Of a stretch of 6,127 bases of DNA, positions 1 through 5,604 are shown one piece after another. The translations under genes were made by a program, and so were the position numbers. The DNA is from Wenzhouxiangella sp. Its GTDB lineage: Bacteria; Pseudomonadota; Gammaproteobacteria; Xanthomonadales; Wenzhouxiangellaceae. The notes under the pieces are model-generated. The model was not told the DNA's origin, did no database searches, and saw nothing but the letters and a program-made list of their open reading frames with translations. Position 1 is the first letter of the stretch, and every line of letters begins with the position of its first letter. The stretch spans positions 1-6,127 of the forward strand of contig SKQI01000025.1 in assembly GCA_007119095.1 (NCBI GenBank), written 5' to 3'.

Positions 1-38
1 AGCTCGGTCTCGATCTGATAGCGACCCAGGCGTTCCAA
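1..38 (-). CDS. Hanks-type Ser/Thr protein kinase, N-terminus only (runs off left edge)
   Basis: Only the first 12 codons plus two bases are present. On the minus strand they read (M)ERLGRYQIETEL, with TTG read as Met. An LGRYxIxxEL stretch is the usual lead-in to the glycine-rich ATP loop of bacterial Hanks-type (PknB-like) Ser/Thr kinases; the loop itself lies outside the window. The start is TTG at 38: this frame is closed by the FHA gene's TGA at 105-107, contains no ATG or GTG between that stop and position 38, and has GGGAG (45-49) six bases before the TTG. The gene follows the FHA gene with a 66-bp gap, in an operon that also encodes a PP2C phosphatase, which is the expected partner set. 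The kinase would phosphorylate Ser/Thr on target proteins, and the FHA protein and phosphatase would read and reverse those marks. The identity rests on 13 residues plus context, so it is probable rather than proven. Confidence 0.68.
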   Translation of the reverse strand, partial: MERLGRYQIETE

Positions 39-44
39 CTCAAG

Positions 45-49
45 CTCCC
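45..49 (-). promoter_or_regulatory. Ribosome binding site fixing the TTG start of the kinase gene
   Basis: The minus strand reads GGGAG, then six bases (CTTGAG), then TTG. This is a good Shine-Dalgarno match at good spacing. It decides the start because the only other standard start codon nearby (ATG at 103-105) opens a 21-codon frame unrelated to the kinase. Confidence 0.5.
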
Positions 50-104
50 GTGGGCAGCCGACAACCCGGTTTGCGACAATCGGGCGCGCGAAGCAGATCG
101 TACA

Positions 105-644
105 TCAGCGCACCATCATGACAATAACCACTGCCAGCAAGGCGATACCACCGACCAGGACCCAGGGCATCCAATTGCGGTTTGCCTTTGCCGTCGCTGA
201 CGCCGAGCTTGAAGCCGAGCCCTGGGAAGCATCCTGAAACAGGAATTCGACGCGACCGAAACGGACCCGATCACCGTGATGCAAGGCTTCGTTGGAAATG
301 CGCTTGTCGTTGATGAAGGTGCCGTTGGTCGAGAGCAGATTGACAACGCGCCAACCGTCGGCATCGTGATTGATCCGCGCATGCTCGGAAGACACGCTGG
401 AATCGGACAGAATGATGTCGCAGGAACTGGCCCTGCCGATGACGTGCCGTGCCCCGCCCAGGGGAAATTCTCGGCCTTTGACCTCGACACTCACGCCTCG
501 GAGCTGCGCCTTGGCCGATGGATCGCCAGCGGTATTACCTGCTTCTTCAACCAGCTGATCGACTTCATCACGGCTGAAGACATGCGTCCCCTGCGGTCCG
601 TGATCGCGTTTCGCCGGTTTTCTTGGCTTGCCTTCCTCACTCAT
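105..644 (-). CDS. FHA-domain protein with C-terminal membrane anchor
   Basis: This 179-residue protein carries one forkhead-associated domain (about residues 51-137), a fold that binds phosphothreonine peptides. The signature residues are present: GR at 70-71, SSEHAR at 85-90, and an N..STNGTF block at 102-110. A Ser/Ala-rich linker (about 139-155) leads to one hydrophobic segment (about 158-178) ending in MMVR at the C-terminus. The expected topology is a cytoplasmic FHA domain tethered to the inner membrane by its tail, with essentially nothing in the periplasm. The first 50 residues are charged and contain GTHVFSRDEVDQLVEE, where Thr20 could be a phospho-acceptor (inference). ATG at 644 is preceded by GAGAGGG with a 7-base spacer. 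The gene lies 26 bp downstream of the phosphatase gene and 66 bp upstream of the kinase start. Its likely role is an adaptor recognising phosphorylated kinase or substrate. The FHA family call is firm; the physiological role is unknown. Confidence 0.93.
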   Translation of the reverse strand: MSEEGKPRKPAKRDHGPQGTHVFSRDEVDQLVEEAGNTAGDPSAKAQLRGVSVEVKGREFPLGGARHVIGRASSCDIILSDSSVSSEHARINHDADGWRVVNLLSTNGTFINDKRISNEALHHGDRVRFGRVEFLFQDASQGSASSSASATAKANRNWMPWVLVGGIALLAVVIVMMVR

Positions 645-670
645 GACCTAACCCTCTCGATGGATATTGA

Positions 671-1474
671 TTATACCGAGCGCTTGCGAAATGGCCACCG
701 CCAGCGCGGGCTGCTGGTGGCTGACTCCCCGGCAGAACGGCGTGGCCCCGCGATCAAAACCATGGACACGTTGTCGTGGGCGCCGGCGGCCAGCGTTTCG
801 GCCAGCAGACGCTGCTGGACTGTCGCGAGGCTGTCACTGCTGCCCAGAATACGCGCGATTTCGCGATCATCCAGTTCACCGGTCAGTCCATCGGAGCACA
901 GCAACAGCCATTCTCCGGCCTGCCAGCGATCTTCCAGCGTACCTACGCGCGGTTCGTGCTCGCCGGTCAGACCCAGGCAATCGGTCAAGACATGACGCTG
1001 AGGATGACGCGCGGCTTCATCAGCACTCAGCGCGCCGGCGGCAACCAGCATCCCGGCCACGTTGTGATCTCGGGTCAGCAACTCCAGCTCGGCGTTTTGC
1101 ACCGAAAAACGATAAGCGCGACTATCCCCGACCCAGCAGATCTCGTAGCCGTCGCCGCGCTCAACCACAGCGACGATGGTTGTGCCCATATCCGCATAAT
1201 CAGGCTGCTCTCGTTGCGCGGCGCGAATGGCATGATGCGCCTCGAGCACGGCATCACGCAAACCGGCCCCGGCGGCGAATTTTTCCCTCACGGTATCGCG
1301 GGCGATTTCACTGGCCCGGGCGCCACCAGCGTGCCCGCCCATGCCATCGGCCACGAGCCAAAGCCCAAGCCCATCGTCGGCCAGGATGGCGTCTTGATTA
1401 TTTTCGCGGACCCGTCCAGTATCACTGATGCCAACGGAACGCTGGGCCTGCTGGCCTGGTGTCACCTGATTCAT
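671..1474 (-). CDS. PP2C-family (PPM/Stp1-type) Ser/Thr protein phosphatase
   Basis: This 267-residue metal-dependent phosphatase has the complete PP2C motif set: RENNQD at 23-28, VADGMGGH at 41-48 (Asp43 and Gly44 bind metal), GTT at 97-99, VGDSRAY at 115-121, LLCSDGLTG at 191-199 (Asp195) and DNVS at 234-237 (Asp234). The length matches stand-alone bacterial enzymes of the Stp/PstP type, which dephosphorylate Ser/Thr on kinase targets and often the kinase itself. A basic, Ser/Arg/Trp-rich tail (about 245-267) follows the catalytic fold; there is no membrane segment, so it should be cytosolic. It is the first gene of the operon ahead of the FHA and kinase genes. ATG at 1474 gives the usual short lead before the SDTGRVRENNQD motif. 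No Shine-Dalgarno sequence precedes it; the upstream bases are ACGCTATATATAAACA. Leaderless translation, or a GTG start at 1465, is therefore possible. The LTR(x)LG stretch usual for the family is LTDCLG here (163-168). Confidence 0.95.
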   Translation of the reverse strand: MNQVTPGQQAQRSVGISDTGRVRENNQDAILADDGLGLWLVADGMGGHAGGARASEIARDTVREKFAAGAGLRDAVLEAHHAIRAAQREQPDYADMGTTIVAVVERGDGYEICWVGDSRAYRFSVQNAELELLTRDHNVAGMLVAAGALSADEAARHPQRHVLTDCLGLTGEHEPRVGTLEDRWQAGEWLLLCSDGLTGELDDREIARILGSSDSLATVQQRLLAETLAAGAHDNVSMVLIAGPRRSAGESATSSPRWRWPFRKRSV

Positions 1475-1570
1475 TGTTTATATATAGCGTAAAATTCGAT
1501 CCAATGGTGCCATTCGATGGCACGCTGATCGAATCCATTCACCCCGTTCAACTCTCGCATACCCTACCCG
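1475..1570. promoter_or_regulatory. Divergent promoter region between the phosphosignalling operon and the lysine gene
   Basis: This 96-bp gap separates two genes that point away from each other, so promoters in both directions are expected. The AT-rich box TATATATAAA (minus strand, 1486-1477) stands out against the GC-rich surroundings. If TATATA at 1486-1481 is the minus-strand -10 element, the A of the phosphatase ATG lies seven bases beyond it, the spacing expected of a leaderless transcript. A weaker alternative is TTGGAT (1504-1499), 16 bases, TATAAA (1482-1477), which would start transcription inside the first codons. On the plus strand TAAAAT (1490-1495) is a possible -10 with only a poor -35. 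The bases before the ATG at 1571 (CATACCCTACCCG) contain no Shine-Dalgarno match. The promoter assignments are tentative; the divergent arrangement is certain. Confidence 0.5.
1494..1534. repeat. Nested inverted repeat with three ATTCGAT copies (possible operator or leader hairpin)
   Basis: The outer arms are ATTCGATC (1494-1501) and GATCGAAT (1527-1534), a perfect 8-bp inverted pair. The inner arms are GTGCCAT (1507-1513) and ATGGCAC (1517-1523), a perfect 7-bp pair around TCG. The two dyads are centred one base apart and separated by 5 and 3 unpaired bases, so one strand could fold into a two-part hairpin with an internal loop. The heptamer ATTCGAT occurs at 1494-1500 and 1512-1518 and inverted at 1528-1534, at offsets of 18 and 16 bp. 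This suits a multi-site operator in a divergent promoter, or a hairpin in the 5' leader of the lysine mRNA. The sequence alone does not decide between them. Confidence 0.6.
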
Positions 1571-4174
1571 ATGAGCACCTTGCAATCTAGCAGCGCAGGT
1601 TCATGGCGCGTTTTGAAGTTTGGCGGCAGCTCGGTCACGCAGCCCAGTCACTGGCACATCATACGCCAGCGTGTGACCGAAACGCTCGACGCAGGCCAGA
1701 GTGTTGTCGTCGTGGCCTCGGCATTGCGCGGCATCACCGACCTGCTGCAAGCACAGCTAGACGCCAGCACGCGTCAGCCAGATGACCGTATCCATGCCGA
1801 GATTGCCCAGCGACACCGTGATCTGCTCGAGGCGCTGGCACTGCCGACAACGACACTGGACGCGGAGCTGGATCAGTTGCGCACCCAGCTTAAAGCCGTC
1901 AGCACCAGTGATGCACTGCCCCTGCAGGCAGAGCTGCTGGCGGCTGGTGAAATGCTGTCCAGTCGTCTGGGCGCGAGCTGGCTGGCCAGTCAGAAGCTCC
2001 CCATGCAATGGCTGGACAGCCGCGAAGTACTGATCTGCACAGACGACCCACGGCGCAGCCCGCGTGCCGCCTACTTGTCGGCCCAATGCCCGGCTCAGCC
2101 CGACCCCGAGCTGCAGCAGCGCCTTTCCCTGCGCGGCGCCGCCATGATCATGCCGGGTTTCGCTGCGGCCAATGCGCGCGGCGAAACGGTTGTCCTTGGC
2201 AGGGGTGGCTCGGACACATCCGCGACCACCCTGGCGGCGCTGCTCGAAGCCGATCGGGTGGAAATCCACTCCGATGTTCCAGGCCTGTTCACGGCTGATC
2301 CACGTCGGATCCCCACGGCCCGACTGCTGAAGATGGTCAGCTACCGCGAAGCCCAGGAGCTGGCTGCCATGGGCGCGCGCGCATTGCATCCGCGGTCTTT
2401 GATGCCCGTCCACCAGCACGGCATTCCGCTCTGGCTGCGCCAGACCGACCGACCGGATATCGACGGCACCCGGATAACACCGGAAGCCAGAGATCACGGC
2501 GCCCAGGTCAAGGCCATCGTCCAGCGCAAGAACATCACCCTGGTGTCGATGGAAGGCATCGACATGTGGCAGCAGGTCGGCTTCCTGGCCGATGTCTTTG
2601 CCGAGTTCAAAAATCTTGGGCTGTCGGTGGATCAGGTCTCCACTTCGGAGTCGAACGTCACGCTGACCCTGGACCCCGGTGCCAACCTGGCCGATCAGCG
2701 CACGCTGGAAGCGCTGCGCCGCCGGCTGGAACGTCACTGCAAGGTGGAAATACAGACCGATTGCGCAACGGTCAGCCTGGTTGGCCTGGGCATACGCACC
2801 ATCCTGCACCGACTGGGCCCTGCGCTGGAAGTGTTCGAACAGCGCCGCATCTTTCAGGTCAGCCAGGCAGCCAACGATCTCAACCTGACCTTCGTGGTCG
2901 AGTCACGGCATGCCGATCGCCTCGTCCAGCAGCTGCATCAACAGGTCATCCCTGGTGGTGTCGGTGGCGACTCGGTGTTCGGGCCGACCTGGGAACAACT
3001 GTTCCGCCGCGAAATCGGCCAGGCGCCGCGTCGACACTGGTGGCAAGACAAACGCGGCGAGCTGCTTGACCTGATGGCCAAGCGCGACTGCGCCTATGTT
3101 TACCATCTCGACAGCGTGCGCGCCGCGGCGCGGCGTCTGAAGGCACTCAAGGCGGTCGATCGGGTGCTTTTCTCCATGAAAGCCAACCCCCATCCCGAGA
3201 TCTTGAGGGCGCTGGTCGAGGAAGGCCTGGGCATCGAATGTGTTTCCCTGCCGGAGGCTCAACATGCCCTGGCCGCGGTTGATTCACTGCGCAATACCGA
3301 CCTGTTGCTGACACCCAACTTTGCCAGTCGAAACGAATTTCTCGCCGCGCGCGATGCCGGGCTGCGTCTGACCATCGACAACAGCTACATCCTTGAGCAC
3401 TGGGGCAGTGAACTGGCCGGCAGCGAAATTTTCCTGCGCCTGGACCCCGGCTCTGGCCTGGGCCATCACAAGATGGTGCGCACGGCCGGGTCCCACGCCA
3501 AATTCGGCGTACCGCTGAGCGAAATCGACCGGATTCGACGCCTGAGTGAGGCGCACGATATCCGGATCGTTGGTCTGCACGCCCATACCGGCTCCGGCAT
3601 CCTGCACCCGGATAACTGGCATCGCACCCTATCCACGCTCGGCGAGGCAGCGCAGGAGTTGTCTGATGTCAGGGTCATCAACCTGGGCGGCGGCCTGGGC
3701 GTGCCTGATCGTCACGACGAACTGCCGCTGGATCTGACGGCGCTGGATGCCGGCCTCATCCAGCTGCGGCGTGAACTGGCCCGCCCCGTGGAAATCTGGA
3801 TTGAACCGGGTCGCTACCTGGTCAGTGAAGCGGGCGTGCTGCTGGCCCGGGTCAATCAGACCAAGGGCAAGGGCGAGGTGCGTTATGTGGGCATTGCCAC
3901 CGGCATGAACTCCCTGATCCGCCCGGCGCTCTACGGCGCCTGGCACGACATTGTCAACCTGAGTCGCCTGAACGAGCCCGGCGACCACATCTACAACGTC
4001 GTCGGACCGATCTGCGAAACGGGCGACATTCTCGGCATGGATCGCCTGCTACCGCAGTGCCACGAAGGCGATGTCATGCTGATTGCCAACACCGGTGCCT
4101 ATGGGGCGGTGATGGCGTCGAGGTATAACCTGCGTGAGCCGGCGGAGGAGGTGGTTCTTTATTCCTCCCCGTAG
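1571..4174 (+). CDS. Bifunctional aspartate kinase / diaminopimelate decarboxylase
   Basis: This 867-residue fusion joins the first enzyme of aspartate-family synthesis (ATP + aspartate to aspartyl phosphate) to the last enzyme of the diaminopimelate route (meso-diaminopimelate to lysine + CO2). Residues 12 to about 300 form the kinase: KFGGSSV at 16-22, GE at 126-127, GRGGSDTSA at 210-218, TADPR at 241-245. Two ACT-like segments follow (about 322-390 and 396-465), the usual site of feedback control by lysine or threonine. After a linker with FGPTWEQLFRR (470-480) comes the PLP decarboxylase (about 495-867): PLP lysine Lys537 in FSMKANPHP, HTGSG at 672-676, GGGLG at 706-710, EPGR at 745-748, catalytic Cys815 in CETGD, and Tyr844 in GAYG. 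Both halves keep their key residues, so both activities are expected. The family is known from Xanthomonas/Xylella relatives. The ATG at 1571 lacks a Shine-Dalgarno sequence, but KFGG follows at the normal distance. The 3' end overlaps the convergent acyltransferase gene by 16 bp. Confidence 0.95.
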   Translation: MSTLQSSSAGSWRVLKFGGSSVTQPSHWHIIRQRVTETLDAGQSVVVVASALRGITDLLQAQLDASTRQPDDRIHAEIAQRHRDLLEALALPTTTLDAELDQLRTQLKAVSTSDALPLQAELLAAGEMLSSRLGASWLASQKLPMQWLDSREVLICTDDPRRSPRAAYLSAQCPAQPDPELQQRLSLRGAAMIMPGFAAANARGETVVLGRGGSDTSATTLAALLEADRVEIHSDVPGLFTADPRRIPTARLLKMVSYREAQELAAMGARALHPRSLMPVHQHGIPLWLRQTDRPDIDGTRITPEARDHGAQVKAIVQRKNITLVSMEGIDMWQQVGFLADVFAEFKNLGLSVDQVSTSESNVTLTLDPGANLADQRTLEALRRRLERHCKVEIQTDCATVSLVGLGIRTILHRLGPALEVFEQRRIFQVSQAANDLNLTFVVESRHADRLVQQLHQQVIPGGVGGDSVFGPTWEQLFRREIGQAPRRHWWQDKRGELLDLMAKRDCAYVYHLDSVRAAARRLKALKAVDRVLFSMKANPHPEILRALVEEGLGIECVSLPEAQHALAAVDSLRNTDLLLTPNFASRNEFLAARDAGLRLTIDNSYILEHWGSELAGSEIFLRLDPGSGLGHHKMVRTAGSHAKFGVPLSEIDRIRRLSEAHDIRIVGLHAHTGSGILHPDNWHRTLSTLGEAAQELSDVRVINLGGGLGVPDRHDELPLDLTALDAGLIQLRRELARPVEIWIEPGRYLVSEAGVLLARVNQTKGKGEVRYVGIATGMNSLIRPALYGAWHDIVNLSRLNEPGDHIYNVVGPICETGDILGMDRLLPQCHEGDVMLIANTGAYGAVMASRYNLREPAEEVVLYSSP

Positions 4175-5604
4175 ACCTCGGCCAGATCCAGAAACTGCTC
4201 ATGCAGGAGACGGCGCTCCAGGCGCAGCAGGTCGACCAGTTCGCGCTGGTTGAAGAACACGGTGCGGACCAGGATGCTGTCACGATAGAGCAGCACGTTG
4301 CGACGATAGCGCAGGGCGACAAAGCCCGTGGGTGGCAGGGCGGCCACGTATAGCAGCGTCTGGGGAAGACCCAGCTCGGTGTATTGCCAAAGCCACAGGC
4401 CGATGGCGGTGTAGGCGCCGGCAAAGGCCAGCACACCGAAACCGAACAAGGTGAAAGCTCGAACCGCCTCGTCTGACCCCAGCCGGCCCAGGCCGCGAGC
4501 CACCAGGTAGGGAACGAGGTTGTGAACCAGGCCAAACAGGGCAATCGGCGCCATCAGCACCGCATACAAGGTCATGCGCAGGCGAATCAGGCGCTGCCTG
4601 ACCGGTTCATCAAAGGCCTGCCCCAGGACACCGCGCAGCTCGGTCTGGCGCAAGTGGTCCTTGTAACGCTCCAGGCGATTGCGCAGGGCCATGACCCGGG
4701 CCGGATCACTGGACCAGCAGTCGGCCAAGACGTTGTGGATGTGCTGGCGCGAGTGCATCCGACGCTCGAAGGCCAGACTGCTTTCCGGGGTAGCGCGGCG
4801 GTACCAGGCTGCCAATCGCCATAGCCAGCGCTTGAGAAAACGCTGATCGGTATCGGGATTGACCGGGCGGGCATCGTCGGGCTCGAAACGGCGCCCCAGC
4901 TGTTCACCGAATACTTCGGCCAGGTCTTCGACCAGCTGGCTGAGACGTGCATCCTCGACCGTCACCACCTGCTGCCCCAGTCGCTGCTTGATATCTGCGG
5001 TCAGTTCGGCGAGCGCGGCCGCCGGATCGCTGGCGAATTGCTGCGCATGATCGGCCACGCGAATCGGCCGACCGAACCGCAGCAACACGGCTGACATCAG
5101 GAAACCACGATTTTCAAAGTTGATACCGACCGGAACGACGACCAGGTCCAGCTGATTGTCGTTGCGCGCTTCGGCGCCCAAGGCAATGCGCGCCGTGCCC
5201 TTCCGCAACGGCCCGATCCGGGTCGGCGGTGAGTTGCGACCCTCGGGAAACACACCCACGCAGCCGCCCGCTTCGAGCAGTTCATAAACCTTGTCGAATA
5301 CCTCAAGATTCCGTGCAGCGGCATCGCCCACTTCGTGAGCGCGGTAGATCGGTACCGCACCCAGGCGCTTGAACAGGGCGGCCAACGGGCGAAAACGGAA
5401 CAGCCCGCTGCGTGCCAGGTAATGAATCGGTCGCTTCAGCTGGGTAGCCAGCAGAATCGAGTCGAGAATCGAGCTGGGGTGATTGGCCGCGAGGATCACC
5501 GGCCCCTGCTCCGGCACATGCTCCACGCCAGTGGCCCGGATTTCGGCGAAATAGAGCTGGTTGACCAGGGCCAGAAAACGAACGACGATCTTGTAGAACT
5601 TCAT
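4159..5604 (-). CDS. PlsC/LPLAT-family acyltransferase with C-terminal membrane region
   Basis: From ATG 5604 this is 481 residues, about twice the length of a minimal PlsC. The N-terminal acyltransferase domain (about 25-215) has the catalytic NHPSSILD block (41-48; His42 and Asp48), the FPEGRNS substrate-binding block (119-125), and VVVPVGINF (155-163). Here His and Asp are five residues apart, not the canonical four. From memory, NHPN-type variants with this spacing occur in the yeast Gat1/Sct1-like subgroup. Residues about 215-345 are charged and helical-looking. Hydrophobic segments lie near 346-368, 383-406 and 411-430, followed by a cytosolic-looking tail. The likely reaction is acyl transfer to glycerol-3-phosphate, lysophosphatidate or a related lysolipid at the inner membrane; the exact acceptor cannot be read from sequence. 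ATG 5604 overlaps the upstream gene's TGA as ATGA, implying translational coupling. A GTG at 5616 (adding MGSD) is the alternative start. The 3' end overlaps the convergent lysine gene by 16 bp. Confidence 0.88.
   Translation of the reverse strand: MKFYKIVVRFLALVNQLYFAEIRATGVEHVPEQGPVILAANHPSSILDSILLATQLKRPIHYLARSGLFRFRPLAALFKRLGAVPIYRAHEVGDAAARNLEVFDKVYELLEAGGCVGVFPEGRNSPPTRIGPLRKGTARIALGAEARNDNQLDLVVVPVGINFENRGFLMSAVLLRFGRPIRVADHAQQFASDPAAALAELTADIKQRLGQQVVTVEDARLSQLVEDLAEVFGEQLGRRFEPDDARPVNPDTDQRFLKRWLWRLAAWYRRATPESSLAFERRMHSRQHIHNVLADCWSSDPARVMALRNRLERYKDHLRQTELRGVLGQAFDEPVRQRLIRLRMTLYAVLMAPIALFGLVHNLVPYLVARGLGRLGSDEAVRAFTLFGFGVLAFAGAYTAIGLWLWQYTELGLPQTLLYVAALPPTGFVALRYRRNVLLYRDSILVRTVFFNQRELVDLLRLERRLLHEQFLDLAEVYGEE

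Noticed and set aside
40..105. Short 21-codon frame from the ATG overlapping the FHA stop (TGATG)
   Set aside because: The overlap looks like a coupled start, but the frame ends at a TGA after 21 codons and the kinase lies in another frame with its own ribosome site.
1..107. Kinase and FHA genes share a reading frame with no stop between the FHA TGA and the TTG, suggesting a readthrough fusion
   Set aside because: Twenty-two open codons in a one-in-three frame are easily expected by chance in GC-rich DNA, and nothing around the TGA points to programmed readthrough.
276..1492. Long plus-strand open frames opposite the FHA and phosphatase genes
   Set aside because: They are shadows of well-supported minus-strand genes, with low-complexity Arg/Pro/Ser-rich products and no recognisable motifs.
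1757..2809. Open minus-strand frame of 350 codons inside the lysine gene
   Set aside because: It lies wholly antisense to a gene with intact kinase and ACT motifs, and its translation shows no domain-like pattern. Long antisense frames are common in GC-rich coding DNA.
4147..4168. GGAGG/CCTCC inverted repeat at the convergent gene ends, as a possible bidirectional terminator
   Set aside because: It has only a five-base stem, a 12-base loop and no T-run on either side.
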